Shown here one piece after another: positions 24,472 to 33,218 of a DNA stretch of 40,022 bases. The position numbers and the translations under genes are program-made. The stretch is from Thermoplasmata archaeon (GTDB lineage Archaea > Thermoplasmatota > Thermoplasmata > Thermoplasmatales > GCA-001856825): positions 1 to 40,022 of the forward strand of contig JAJYMI010000078.1 of the NCBI GenBank assembly GCA_021787125.1, given 5' to 3'. A model generated the notes under the pieces. The model was not told the origin of the DNA. It made no database searches and was given only the letters and a program-made list of their open reading frames with translations. Position 1 is the stretch's first letter, and every line of letters begins with the position of its first letter.

Positions 24472-24777
24472 TTAGTACTCTCTCCACCTGTGTCCGCAGT
24501 GGGTACAGGTATAGAATCTGGTTTCAGGTTCGTCCGCAGCCCTGGTTTGCATGGCCTCCCAGTAGACACCAAACTCCTTGCACTTAGGACACTGGACCGT
24601 CTTGTCTATTGGCAGGTTAATCTCCTCCTTTTCAACAACAATTGTTTCCTTCTTCTTCCCCTTCTCTACAATTCCCTTCTTTTCCTCTTCCTTGATCGCT
24701 AGAGTGTTACCACACTTCTTGCATACCCAAACTTCGCCTTTTGGGAACATCATAGATCCACATTTAGGACAGAACAC
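24472..24777 (-). CDS. tfs: Transcription factor S (TFIIS/RPB9-like)
   Basis: This 101-residue protein helps RNA polymerase cleave backtracked transcripts. Two zinc ribbons: CPKCGSMM...CKKCG at the N-terminus and CPKCKEFGVYWEAMQTRAADEPETRFYTCTHCGHRW at the C-terminus. The acidic Asp-Glu in RAADEPETRF, which completes the polymerase active site, is present. The start is GTG at 24777; an AT-rich core shared with trm5 lies about 20 nt upstream. The linker is Lys/Glu-rich. Confidence 0.95.
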   Translation of the reverse strand: MFCPKCGSMMFPKGEVWVCKKCGNTLAIKEEEKKGIVEKGKKKETIVVEKEEINLPIDKTVQCPKCKEFGVYWEAMQTRAADEPETRFYTCTHCGHRWREY

Positions 24778-24785
24778 AATTTCAC

Positions 24786-24806
24786 AAAGTTATATTAAAT
24801 AAATAC
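24786..24806. promoter_or_regulatory. Overlapping bidirectional TATA region, tfs and trm5
   Basis: The 21-base AT-rich core TATATTAAATAAATAC lies about 20-25 nt from both the GTG of tfs (minus) and the TTG of trm5 (plus). Both genes would give leaderless messages from overlapping promoters, so only one may fire at a time. Confidence 0.45.
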
Positions 24807-24817
24807 ATTTTCCTGAG

Positions 24818-25711
24818 TTGAGAGTTCCATACTTAAGAATTCGCCAGAAAGATGCAGAGAAAGAAATCGATAGACTGAAGGCAAGCGGCGAGATGCTAAG
24901 GGATTTCAGGATCAGGAGAGAGGGCGAATGGGTGCTCGTTCCGGTCAAGCACTCTGAAGAAACTAGCGATTTTGAGGAGAACCCAAGGATAAGGATGGAC
25001 CACGTTGGAAGCTTCGAGAGGGTTGCTGATTTTTTTGTCATTAAGGAGAGAGAGGGATGGCAAGAGATCATCAAAGAAATTGAGAAGAAACAATCACCAA
25101 GGGCGATCTTCCTAGACAGTGGCGTGGAGGGGACATTCAGGATCAGGAAACTCCAAAGAGTGTACGGTACTGGCCAACCGGCTGGCATTCATAAGGAGAA
25201 CGGACTAAGATACCACATCGACCTGGAACGGGCATATTTCTCCCCTCGATTGGCCTCACTGAGGACGGAGATCGCTGAGAGCTGCACTCGGCTGACAAAA
25301 TCGGGACTGATAGTAGATATGTACGCAGGAGTGGGACCGATATCGATTCCGCTTCTTAAGAGAGGCCTGAGAGTCCTTTCCATAGACGTCAATCCCGCTG
25401 CAGTGGAACTGCTGGGCCAGAATATGAGGTTGAACAAAGTGAAAGGGAATGCAATCATCGCAGATTCCAACGGAGTATACGACTGCTTAAGAGGAGTTGA
25501 ACAGGTAATAATGAATCATCCGACCCAGTCGCTACCTGTGACCCAGGGAATAATAGGGAAAATGAAGCGAGGGACGTACATCCATACGACCTATATATCC
25601 AACAGGATGGATAGGATAGAATTCGATGGAGTCGAAGTCCTGGAGAGGAAGACGGTCCATGGTTATTCTCCATCATCTTCGCTGTTCTATTTCCTGCTTG
25701 AAAAGAAGTAA
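24818..25711 (+). CDS. trm5: tRNA (guanine37-N1)-methyltransferase Trm5
   Basis: This 297-residue SAM enzyme methylates G37 next to the anticodon, preventing frameshifts. The N-terminal domain (to about 130) precedes a class I methyltransferase: HIDLERAYFSPRLASLR, SAM motif VDMYAGVGPISIPL, DVNPAAVELLGQNMRLNKV and the catalytic-type MNHP near the C-terminus. The start is TTG at 24818. The enzyme lies upstream of another tRNA-modifying gene cluster (TiaS). Confidence 0.92.
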   Translation: MRVPYLRIRQKDAEKEIDRLKASGEMLRDFRIRREGEWVLVPVKHSEETSDFEENPRIRMDHVGSFERVADFFVIKEREGWQEIIKEIEKKQSPRAIFLDSGVEGTFRIRKLQRVYGTGQPAGIHKENGLRYHIDLERAYFSPRLASLRTEIAESCTRLTKSGLIVDMYAGVGPISIPLLKRGLRVLSIDVNPAAVELLGQNMRLNKVKGNAIIADSNGVYDCLRGVEQVIMNHPTQSLPVTQGIIGKMKRGTYIHTTYISNRMDRIEFDGVEVLERKTVHGYSPSSSLFYFLLEKK

Positions 25712-25743
25712 ACGATTTATTCTCTTTAACCATTTGAGCAAAC

Positions 25744-26529
25744 ATGCCTAAGCAGGGATTCTTCAATTCTGTTCTATCCGGGATAAGGGAGAGGTATGAG
25801 CAGAGTCTCCTAGAGGACATCAAGAAGGACCCACTGCCCAAGCACATCGCAGTCATAATGGATGGCAACAGAAGATTTGCCAGACAGCTAAAGGTGCCTA
25901 GCGACAGAGGACACCTGCTCGGCAAGGAGCGACTTGAAGAATTCCTGGACTGGGCCTACGATATTGGGATAAGAATAGTGACCGTATTTGCATTTTCGAC
26001 TGAGAATTTCAAGAGAGATTCATCAGAGATAGAATATCTGATGAATCTCTACGCAAACAGTTTCAACGATCTCGTTCTTGATGAAAGGATAACCAAGAAC
26101 AAGATCAAAGTAAGACTGATCGGCAAGACTGACCTTCTCCCAGAAGCTCTGAGGTTGGCAGCAAGAAGGGCAGAGGAATATACGAAAAATTTTGACAAAT
26201 ATCTGCTAAATGTGGCCATTGCTTATGGTGGAAGAGAAGAGATCCTGGACGCCATAAAGAACATCTCAAAGGAGGTAAAGAACGGTACGCTCAACCCGGA
26301 AAACATCGATGAGAAGCTCATTGAAAAATACCTCTACACTGGGGAAATCGAAGATCCGGACCTCATAATCAGAACGTCCGGAGAGGAAAGAATCAGCAAT
26401 TTCCTCTTGTGGCAGTCTGCGTATTCCGAACTCTATTTTACCGACGTGTACTGGCCGGACATAACGAAACTTGACCTCCTGAAGGCGGTAAGGGATTATC
26501 AGAAGAGGCAGAGGAGGTATGGGAAATAG
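25744..26529 (+). CDS. uppS: cis-Prenyltransferase (UppS family)
   Basis: This 261-residue enzyme adds isoprene units to make a long cis-polyprenyl diphosphate, the precursor of the dolichol-type lipid used in N-glycosylation. Motifs: HIAVIMDGNRRFARQ with the catalytic Asp, RIVTVFAFSTENFKR, and the C-terminal RTSGEERISNFLLWQSAYSE. It ends TAGTG, overlapping tiaS by one base. The need for such lipid fits the many sequon-rich surface proteins here. Confidence 0.94.
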   Translation: MPKQGFFNSVLSGIRERYEQSLLEDIKKDPLPKHIAVIMDGNRRFARQLKVPSDRGHLLGKERLEEFLDWAYDIGIRIVTVFAFSTENFKRDSSEIEYLMNLYANSFNDLVLDERITKNKIKVRLIGKTDLLPEALRLAARRAEEYTKNFDKYLLNVAIAYGGREEILDAIKNISKEVKNGTLNPENIDEKLIEKYLYTGEIEDPDLIIRTSGEERISNFLLWQSAYSELYFTDVYWPDITKLDLLKAVRDYQKRQRRYGK

Positions 26530-27800
26530 TGCCGATCCTCGGAATCGACGATACTGACTCTCGTAGTGAGATGTGTACTACCTATCTCACTATTGAAATT
26601 CTTAAGAGTTCAAATCTGGACTTGATCGGTTATCCAAAACTGGTTAGATTGAACCCCAACATCCCCCTAAAGACTCGGGGAAATGCGGCCATATCACTGA
26701 CCCTAGGAAGGGGCGAGGGAAGAAGCACAGCTATAGGGAAGATTGATGGCGAACAGATCCTGTCCTATCCCCGATACAGAAACGAAAAGATGGACATAGA
26801 TGTCATGTCCATAATTGAGAGATTCTCTCCAAGTGAAAAGGACACGAACCCGGCCCTGATAATATCGGGGGAGGAAAATAGTGAAAATTTCTACTGGGAC
26901 GCAGTGAGAGAATTCGTCGATTACAGGAAAGTTCTGGAGAAAGCCAAGGGGGACTTCAGTTCTATAAACGGACAGATAGGAATAGTGGGGGCAAATGCGG
27001 CCATTTCTTGGCCCAGAAGAAACACAACTTATGAGTTGATCGCATATCTTGAAAAGAACAAATGGACGGGTCGCCATTATGTGGACGATTCAAGCTCGAT
27101 GCTCATTGAGAGATCATTTCCAGATACTTTCGACAATTTTGATTTCAAGAACAAATACAATGCAATTAGACCCACGACAAAGACTCCTATTCTGTTCGGA
27201 ATCAGGGGGGTTGATCCAGACAGGTTGATCCAGTACGAGGGGTATGTGAAGAGTGAGCCCTACACCTCTTCCATAATCTACGAAACGAACCAAGCCACCG
27301 ACGACCACTTGGTTGAGAGGTCCATAGCGGAATCTCAACTGTACTTCTCAGCCATAATCAGAGGATTTGTCAGCTCGGAACCGGCTTGGTCCAGGGGTGG
27401 AATCCTTGGCTTGGACGTAGAAATGAATGGTGAAAAGATAAGAGCTGTTGCGATGGAACCGACGAAGGAGTTCAGAACCCTGCTAGCAAAACTGAGAAGA
27501 GGCGATGAGGTGAGGGTTTACGGCGGGATAACAAAGATCGGGATAATCAATATTGAGAAAATAGAGGTGGTTTCTGTTTCCAGAGTCACCCAGATCAGAC
27601 CTCCCCTTTGCCATACTTGTAAGACAAGGATGGAGAGCGTTGGGAGGGGGGGAGGTTTCAGGTGCAGGAAGTGCGGGACAAGGAGCAAGACGGGAGAGGA
27701 GTCCATCGAGAAGAGAGAGATTGCTCCTGGTTTCTATGAGGTGCCCATCGTTGCGAGAAGACATCTCGCGAGACCGATCAAGCTGGGGATCGTAAAATGA
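26529..27800 (+). CDS. tiaS: tRNA(Ile2) agmatinylcytidine synthase TiaS
   Basis: This 423-residue enzyme ligates agmatine to C34 of tRNA-Ile2, letting it read AUA. The kinase-like start LGIDDTDSRSEMCTTYL and KTRGNAAISLTLG are typical, followed by an OB-like domain (EKIEVVSV...) and a C-terminal zinc ribbon (CHTCKTRM...FRCRKCG). The start is GTG at 26529. The gene is essential in most archaea. It overlaps the next gene by four bases. Confidence 0.95.
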   Translation: MPILGIDDTDSRSEMCTTYLTIEILKSSNLDLIGYPKLVRLNPNIPLKTRGNAAISLTLGRGEGRSTAIGKIDGEQILSYPRYRNEKMDIDVMSIIERFSPSEKDTNPALIISGEENSENFYWDAVREFVDYRKVLEKAKGDFSSINGQIGIVGANAAISWPRRNTTYELIAYLEKNKWTGRHYVDDSSSMLIERSFPDTFDNFDFKNKYNAIRPTTKTPILFGIRGVDPDRLIQYEGYVKSEPYTSSIIYETNQATDDHLVERSIAESQLYFSAIIRGFVSSEPAWSRGGILGLDVEMNGEKIRAVAMEPTKEFRTLLAKLRRGDEVRVYGGITKIGIINIEKIEVVSVSRVTQIRPPLCHTCKTRMESVGRGGGFRCRKCGTRSKTGEESIEKREIAPGFYEVPIVARRHLARPIKLGIVK

Positions 27801-28282
27801 TATGCGTAACTGGAACTCCCGGGGTCGGAAAGTCTGCGGCAATGAAAGAACTGCTGAACCGTGGGTGCGCCGCATCCGAATTCGATGGTCTTATTGACGA
27901 ATGCGTCCTCGAAGTGAAGGATGATGAGAGGATCGTAGATCAGAATTGCTTGAGAAGAATCAGAAGGGACGGAACTTACTTCGGTCATCTATCCCACTAT
28001 GCAAGATGTGATAAGGTCGTCGTGATTCGGGCTCATCTGAAGGATATTGAAATCCGACTGAGTAAGCGAGGCTATTCAAGATCGAAAATCATGGACAACG
28101 TTGAGAGCGAGGCCATTGACCTCATAGGGTTCGAAGCAGAGAAAATGCACTCGGGAAACACTTTCGAAGTGTTGAATTTGAGTGTTGAAGAAACTGCCGA
28201 TTTTATAGAAAATGTAATTAAAGGGAAAAATTCTACGAGTGTGAAAATCGATCTCTTGGAGGAGATACTGGATTGGTATTAG
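27797..28282 (+). CDS. Fap7/adenylate kinase 6-like NTPase
   Basis: This 161-residue P-loop kinase has the motif CVTGTPGVGKSAAMKELL, then a family-typical YFGHLSHYARCDKVVVIRAHL and LSKRGYSRSKIMDNVESEA. Eukaryotic homologs (Fap7, hCINAP) take part in 18S rRNA maturation with ribosomal protein S14 (uS11); the archaeal role is probably similar. It sits between TiaS and CDP-alcohol phosphatidyltransferase, an order seen in other archaea. Confidence 0.88.
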   Translation: MICVTGTPGVGKSAAMKELLNRGCAASEFDGLIDECVLEVKDDERIVDQNCLRRIRRDGTYFGHLSHYARCDKVVVIRAHLKDIEIRLSKRGYSRSKIMDNVESEAIDLIGFEAEKMHSGNTFEVLNLSVEETADFIENVIKGKNSTSVKIDLLEEILDWY

Positions 28283-28881
28283 ACAAATCGAGAAAGAATG
28301 CAGGTTTCCTGGTTGACGGAGTTGCCTCAAGACTTGAACACGTCAATCCGAACTCCATCACCATAATATCATTCTTCCTAGCAATATTGTTTGCCGTCTT
28401 TTACTACCTGGGTCGCTTCAGTTTTTTGTACCTGGTCATAGCATTTTTCCTTCTCTCTGGCTCATCGTATCTTGACGCGCTCGACGGAGCCGTTGCAAGA
28501 CGGTTTAACAAGTCTTCAAAGAGGGGAGATTTCCTAGACCATCTCCTGGATCGATACTCTGATTTTGTCATCCTTTTCGGATTGACGGTCAGTCTGTTCG
28601 GTAACCTATATTTCGGAATAATCGCGATCGCTGGCACCTTTCTGAGCAGCTATGTGGGCACCCAATCGCAAGCGGTCGGATTGAATAGAATATACGGAGG
28701 TTTTCCAGGAAGGGCCGATAGATTAGTGATCGTAATGATAGTGACGATCGTACAGATCTTCACGACAGGCATTCCTATATTCGGGTACTACATAACTTCG
28801 TGGGCGCTACTGTTTCTGGGGGTTGCGGGATTTATCAACTCTGTCTACAGAGCCTCCCTTGCCTATAGATCTATTTCCTAG
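28273..28881 (+). CDS. CDP-alcohol phosphatidyltransferase (archaetidylinositol-phosphate-synthase-like)
   Basis: This 202-residue membrane enzyme transfers a phospho-lipid group to an alcohol. The signature D-x2-D-G-x2-A-R-x8-G-x3-D-x3-D is complete in DALDGAVARRFNKSSKRGDF and the following residues. Five or six hydrophobic helices follow. In archaea the product is likely archaetidylinositol phosphate or a related lipid. The start is TTG at 28273 with GGAGGAG about 8 nt upstream. Its end overlaps priL on the other strand by 75 bases. Confidence 0.9.
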   Translation: MVLDKSRKNAGFLVDGVASRLEHVNPNSITIISFFLAILFAVFYYLGRFSFLYLVIAFFLLSGSSYLDALDGAVARRFNKSSKRGDFLDHLLDRYSDFVILFGLTVSLFGNLYFGIIAIAGTFLSSYVGTQSQAVGLNRIYGGFPGRADRLVIVMIVTIVQIFTTGIPIFGYYITSWALLFLGVAGFINSVYRASLAYRSIS

Positions 28882-29871
28882 ATTCCTTGTCCGGTAAAAG
28901 CCAAGAGGATGGGACACTTTGCCTGAGGCACAGAGAGGGTCTCTCTCCTTGTAACAGAGTCCCAGAGAGCCCAGAGTCTGACAGGAAGGAACGCTGTATT
29001 CCCTCCCTCTCCCTGTCCCAGTTATGTGCTCGATCTGATATTTCGTCACCTTTTCTGCAAAGTCTGGAACTTCGCCAAAATACTTCAGGATCTCGTCGTT
29101 AGGAAGACCTATCCTGTGAAGAAAGGTCACCAGGAAGAAGCGACCAGCGTGGGAGACATTTGCTCCTTTTTTCATCTGATCTATTATCTCCGCAAGACAG
29201 GGAGGAAAAGACTTTTCGTTAAGAGGACCGAGGTTTGCCCTCTCCTGCCTGATCTCCTGCCCCCTGGATATTATCTCCGCGACTGATGGTCTCAGAATCT
29301 TGTCGACTTCGGGGGGAAATTCGACGACCTCATTGACCTCCTGCATGTATTTTCTGTAGAATGCCTCTCTCAATATTTTTGCCAGTACGTTCTGTGATGC
29401 AATCACATTTCCGTCCCGTAGCTCCTGGTTGCAGAGCTTCAGGTCTTTGTCGTTGAATACCACTGCATTCTTCAGGAATGACGATATGGGAATGAGGTAC
29501 CTCTCGTCCTGCTTCTCTATTTCTACGTTCAGCTCCTGTGAAACTAGTTTCAAGATTCTGGGTTCCTTTTCCCTCTTCAGATTTTCGTAGAGGGCATTCC
29601 TCTCCTTTATTGCATATCTTGCAGAAATGAAATAGTCTCTAATGTAGGTAAGAACAATCTTGGTGACAATGTAGTCTATGACTCTGTCATCTGACCTTGT
29701 GGAGAATGTGGCTTCTTCTCCGTTCGTTATGCTGGTCAGCTGATTCACTGATTGCTTGATGTTGGTCTCGTTGCTCTCCAGAAAAGATTGTAATGAGGTT
29801 CCTTGGTGAAAGTATCCCTTGAGCGCTCTCCTCAGGAACGGATAAACTCCCACCATTTCCTCAGTGTTCAT
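28807..29871 (-). CDS. priL: DNA primase large subunit
   Basis: This 354-residue protein regulates primer synthesis by PriS. The four Fe-S cysteines are C225 (FPPC), C297 (VPSC), C306 (LGLC) and C314 (DPLC). HPLGFY at 321-326 is the usual end of the domain. A tail of 28 residues rich in Arg, Lys, Gly and Asn follows, encoded mostly antisense to the lipid-synthase gene. Such tails are not usual, so a recent stop loss is possible. The start overlaps pepQ by four bases (ATGA). Confidence 0.92.
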   Translation of the reverse strand: MNTEEMVGVYPFLRRALKGYFHQGTSLQSFLESNETNIKQSVNQLTSITNGEEATFSTRSDDRVIDYIVTKIVLTYIRDYFISARYAIKERNALYENLKREKEPRILKLVSQELNVEIEKQDERYLIPISSFLKNAVVFNDKDLKLCNQELRDGNVIASQNVLAKILREAFYRKYMQEVNEVVEFPPEVDKILRPSVAEIISRGQEIRQERANLGPLNEKSFPPCLAEIIDQMKKGANVSHAGRFFLVTFLHRIGLPNDEILKYFGEVPDFAEKVTKYQIEHITGTGRGREYSVPSCQTLGSLGLCYKERDPLCASGKVSHPLGFYRTRNLGNRSIGKGGSVDRVDKSRNPQKQ

Positions 29872-30944
29872 ACGATTTGTAACTCTCTAGGAGCAGAGGT
29901 AATCACTTGGCCCCCGTTCTTGGTTACCACAACGTCGTCTTCTATCCTGACTCCACCCTTCTTCGGGATGTATACTCCAGGCTCGACCGTAACAACCATG
30001 TTCTCCCTCAGATAGAAATCCGTAAGAGGGCTGAGGGCTGGATGGTCGTGAACATTCAATCCAATGCCATGTCCGAGTCCGTGTATGAATTTCCCCTTGA
30101 ATTTTGATGAGTCTATGACTTTCCTCGAAGCACCATCTACCACCTTGCCGTTCTGTCCGCTCTTTATGGCTTTGATTCCTGCACTCTGAGCTTCTAAGAC
30201 TGTCTCATACATATCGTGCATTTCCTTGTCTGGTTTGCCGAAAAAGTATGTTCTTGTCATATCTGAACAGTACCTCTCATACTTCGCTCCGAAGTCTACC
30301 AGCACCACATCTCCTCGTTTCAGTTTCCTGTTCCCTCCGGAGAAGTGAGGCTCTGCTGCGTCTGGTCCAAAAGCTGCGATTGTATCGAAACTGGGTGACG
30401 ATGCACCGTTCTTCATCATCTCATAATTGACCCTTGCCGCAAGTTCGCCCTCGGTCAACCCTTCCTTTAGCATTCCCGGAATCTCCTCTCCAGCCTTAGA
30501 TACGATCCTTGCTGCTTCTTTTAGCTTAGTGATTTCCCTCTCCGACTTGATCTGCCTGAGACTGGCGATGGACTCGCCTACGTCCACGAGCTCCTTGTCA
30601 GGCAGTTTGTCCTTCAGGGAGAGATAATCTGTATGGGATAGCCCTGAGAAATTTATTCCCAGGAAGGTAATGCCTTTCGTAAACTCTTTTAGAAGTTGGT
30701 CCCTTTCTTTCCCAGAGCTGAACACCTCCACATCAAGGTCCTCAGACCTTGCCGTTTCTTCCTCGAGTTGGCTCGTGATGACCTTGAGATTCTTCCTTGT
30801 GACAAAGGCGTATGAGCCCTCGAACAATCCCCTGGTGAGCTGGGTAAAATAGAAGAATGAAGGGTCGTTCGAGCTTTCTCCACCGTTGTAAATTAAAATT
30901 CCTTCGACGTTCTGGTTAAGGTCAAACAGCTTCTCTACGTCCAT
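29868..30944 (-). CDS. pepQ: Xaa-Pro dipeptidase, M24 family
   Basis: This 358-residue metallopeptidase cleaves X-Pro dipeptides. The N-terminal creatinase-like domain is followed by the pita-bread domain with metal ligands in [40 protein letters not shown] and [11 protein letters not shown]. Thermoplasmatales feed on peptides, which fits. The gene is directly upstream of priL in the same unit. The start ATG at 30944 has no strong ribosome-binding site. Confidence 0.93.
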   Translation of the reverse strand: MDVEKLFDLNQNVEGILIYNGGESSNDPSFFYFTQLTRGLFEGSYAFVTRKNLKVITSQLEEETARSEDLDVEVFSSGKERDQLLKEFTKGITFLGINFSGLSHTDYLSLKDKLPDKELVDVGESIASLRQIKSEREITKLKEAARIVSKAGEEIPGMLKEGLTEGELAARVNYEMMKNGASSPSFDTIAAFGPDAAEPHFSGGNRKLKRGDVVLVDFGAKYERYCSDMTRTYFFGKPDKEMHDMYETVLEAQSAGIKAIKSGQNGKVVDGASRKVIDSSKFKGKFIHGLGHGIGLNVHDHPALSPLTDFYLRENMVVTVEPGVYIPKKGGVRIEDDVVVTKNGGQVITSAPRELQIV

Positions 30945-31001
30945 AAGTCCTGAGACTTAATTGATTAATCTAATTTTCTTAGGGCAGATGGCTCACTCCG
31001 A

Positions 31002-31562
31002 TCAATCCTTGAACGTGACGGCAAATATTTCCCCTAGGTCAGGAGACACGATGTGACCCGCCTGATATTTTGAAAATGAGAATACTTCCTCCTTGCCAGG
31101 TGCGTACCACGGATTGGTTCGGACTGCTTCGATTGTTGTGAAGGGATCGAGTTTGATTTTTGCATAACTCATTCCGACGGCTTCCCTGCCGAGAAACAGT
31201 GACTGTCTCTGCGAATAAGCCAGGTGGAGCAGGTAGATTATGTGTTCTCTGAATTCGACCAACTTTGAGAACGCAAAACTTGGAAACTTTCTCATATCGT
31301 CGTCATAGAGAACCAACTTTGAGTGTCTTCTCTCCATCCTTGTGAGTATTCCTTGGCTCTGGATTACATTCTCTGAGAATTCTACCCCCATTGGAAACAG
31401 CAAGATGAGGAAGTTGTTCATTGATTCTATCAGGAAGTTTTCTTCCTCCCCCGATATCTCTGGCAGGAAGCAGAGATACATGTCCTTATCGGGAAATGAG
31501 CCGTAGACTGTCGGGTCCTTCGTAACGATCTCTTTGGCTCGCCTCCCGACGGGTCGAATCAT
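31002..31562 (-). CDS. Protein of unknown function, 186 residues
   Basis: I do not recognise this gene. It is soluble, with DMYLCFLPEISGEEENFLIES and LVEFREHIIYLLHLAYSQRQ as probable helices and a C-terminal beta-rich HIVSPDLGEIFAVTFKD. No metal or nucleotide motif is seen. It follows the HD phosphohydrolase by 32 bases on the same strand and could work with it. Confidence 0.78.
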   Translation of the reverse strand: MIRPVGRRAKEIVTKDPTVYGSFPDKDMYLCFLPEISGEEENFLIESMNNFLILLFPMGVEFSENVIQSQGILTRMERRHSKLVLYDDDMRKFPSFAFSKLVEFREHIIYLLHLAYSQRQSLFLGREAVGMSYAKIKLDPFTTIEAVRTNPWYAPGKEEVFSFSKYQAGHIVSPDLGEIFAVTFKD

Positions 31563-31594
31563 AGTGATAGATGCTGATGTTCTATAATTGTTTG

Positions 31595-32698
31595 CTACTG
31601 GCTGGAGATCTTCAGTTGTCTGAGAGTGTCCTTGATGTGTTCCTCATTTTCGTTTTCGAAAACGAGGAGACCCATTCCCTCCAGCTCCCTCTCCAGAAAT
31701 TGCATTATGGAAGAAAAGTCGGTCATGGGTTTTATCTCTCCCTCTGACAAAACATTGAGGACCTCTCTCTTGAACGGGGACTTGAAGTATTGGAATGAGA
31801 TTATTTTCTTCTGCAATCTGTCCACGAGTCTGGCGAATTCTTCTTGACTCTCCTTGACCAGTAATCCCTTTGGAATCCTTCTGTGCTTGATCGCTTCGTA
31901 CGTCTTCGGGATCTTGGTCTTCAGTCCTGACATAAAGTCACAGTCATTCCAACCCACGAATTCTTCTAGGTCTGGATTCAGAAGCTCAAGTGCGTCGTTT
32001 GCGAGCGAGGCAGTGATAAGGGCAGTCTTGTGCCTATAAACCGTCCTGTACATTAACATTCTTGCGACCATCAATCCCTCGAACGATGGAAGTCCTTTCT
32101 CCTCTACGCAAAACTCGCCCTGGAAAATAGAGAGTACCCTCAGTATCCTCGGAATGTCGACAGCTCCCAGCGCGACACCAGTGTAGTGGGAATCCCTTGC
32201 AAGATAGTCAATCTGGTCAACATCACCGTTACCAGAGATCAGTCTGCTAAGCACCCCTCGCTTTCCTCTCAGTATGTCGACCACTGCCTTCCTATGACTT
32301 CCAAGAATATCGCTCACTTCGTTATCCGGGGTCTTTCCTTCGATGATATCCACAGTGATGTCCAGATGATCTTTACCATACAGCTTGATCATTGAGTCCT
32401 CAAGAGCGTGCGAGAACGGTGAGTGTCCTATGTCGTGGAGCAGGCCGGCAAGAGAGACTTCCATTACATCCCTCCTTTCCAGATCTAGTCTGCTAGAAGC
32501 TTCCCTGGCAAGATAGTGTGTGCCTAGCGAGTGTTCAAACCTGGAGTGTGTTGCGCCTGGAAAAACTAGATAGGTGAAACCAAGTTGCTTGATTGAGTTC
32601 AATCTCTGAAACTCGTTCGTTTCGATTATCTTTGAAGCAGTCTCTTCAAGCTCTATAGATCCGTAAATCGAATCGTGAATTGTCTTCTTATTGATCAA
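31595..32698 (-). CDS. HD-domain phosphohydrolase (dGTPase-like, COG1078 type)
   Basis: This 367-residue protein has the HD metal site HSRFEHSLGTHYLA and LAGLLHDIGHSPFSHALE, with the later HLDITVDIIEG. This arrangement is that of the SAMHD1/dGTPase-like family, which hydrolyses dNTPs or other phosphates. The substrate is unknown. The start is TTG at 32698; a TATA-like element (32718-32727) lies 25 nt upstream, so it would be a leaderless TTG. Confidence 0.9.
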   Translation of the reverse strand: MINKKTIHDSIYGSIELEETASKIIETNEFQRLNSIKQLGFTYLVFPGATHSRFEHSLGTHYLAREASSRLDLERRDVMEVSLAGLLHDIGHSPFSHALEDSMIKLYGKDHLDITVDIIEGKTPDNEVSDILGSHRKAVVDILRGKRGVLSRLISGNGDVDQIDYLARDSHYTGVALGAVDIPRILRVLSIFQGEFCVEEKGLPSFEGLMVARMLMYRTVYRHKTALITASLANDALELLNPDLEEFVGWNDCDFMSGLKTKIPKTYEAIKHRRIPKGLLVKESQEEFARLVDRLQKKIISFQYFKSPFKREVLNVLSEGEIKPMTDFSSIMQFLERELEGMGLLVFENENEEHIKDTLRQLKISSQ

Positions 32699-32760
32699 CG
32701 AGTCACAATTTTCAATGAATATATAACACTTGAGCTACCGTTTCCAGCAATTTTCAGCGC

Positions 32761-32821
32761 TCAGAGACTCATCGAGAAAATCATCTTGTGAAAATCAGGA
32801 GAAAATCCTTGGTCTCATCTT
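32761..32821 (-). ncRNA. Candidate box C/D guide RNA
   Basis: On the minus strand two identical AAGATGA boxes (C at 32821-32815, C' at 32787-32781) and two CTGA boxes (D' at 32798-32795, D at 32764-32761) alternate. Each C-to-D interval is exactly 16 nt, and D'-C' is 7 nt. The consensus C box is RUGAUGA, so the second base differs in both. Archaeal guides usually leave about 12 nt. The exact symmetry and position 3' of the SRP RNA make it worth checking. No target was found by eye. Confidence 0.3.
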
Positions 32822-32853
32822 TCAGATACAACCGATCGCCTGAGTGTCGAAAA

Positions 32854-33159
32854 GCCGGGCCACCGACACCAAAGGGCGATAGTAGGATATGGCTACCCCA
32901 TCAATTCTCCGCTCCGTGCCCCCACCGGCATCCGCGGTCCACGTAACCGTTGCTCCCTTCCGGTCCTGGCGGGATTCCCGTGATGACGCATACCGCTCTC
33001 CCCTCCGGGTGAGATGTATACAACCTGGATCTGATGGGACAGAGTTTCGCCGAACATCAAGGGCTCACACCCTCAAGGTTGCCTTCTATATCGGCTGTCG
33101 CCCTCGCGTATAGACGGTTTCGAGTAACAGGAGACGCCTACCCTCCCGGCCAGCCCGGC
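32854..33159 (-). ncRNA. ffs: Signal recognition particle RNA (7S)
   Basis: This 306-nt RNA is the scaffold of SRP. The ends pair (GCCGGGC with GCCCGGC) as helix 1. Near the 5' end is the Alu domain CCTGTTACTCGAAACCG (33131-33115). In the S domain, GACCGGAAGGGAGCAACGG (32965-32947) is the helix 8 GGAA tetraloop and asymmetric loop that bind SRP54; the helix 6 apical region follows. Length and fold match archaeal SRP RNA. ORFs seen here, such as 32889-33113, are shadows. Ends are set by helix 1 and could shift by a few bases. Confidence 0.92.
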
Positions 33160-33180
33160 GTACTGTCAATCAATCTTCCG

Positions 33181-33190
33181 ATTAAAATGT
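33181..33190 (-). promoter_or_regulatory. TATA box of SRP RNA gene
   Basis: On the minus strand ACATTTTAAT lies about 26 nt before the 5' end of the SRP RNA. Confidence 0.5.
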
Positions 33191-33218
33191 TTGTCTGAAC
33201 TAGAAAAAAATCGGTAAA

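Noticed and set aside
32889-33113. Plus-strand ORF of 74 codons
   Set aside because: It lies within the SRP RNA on the other strand and has unnatural composition; the RNA explains the sequence.
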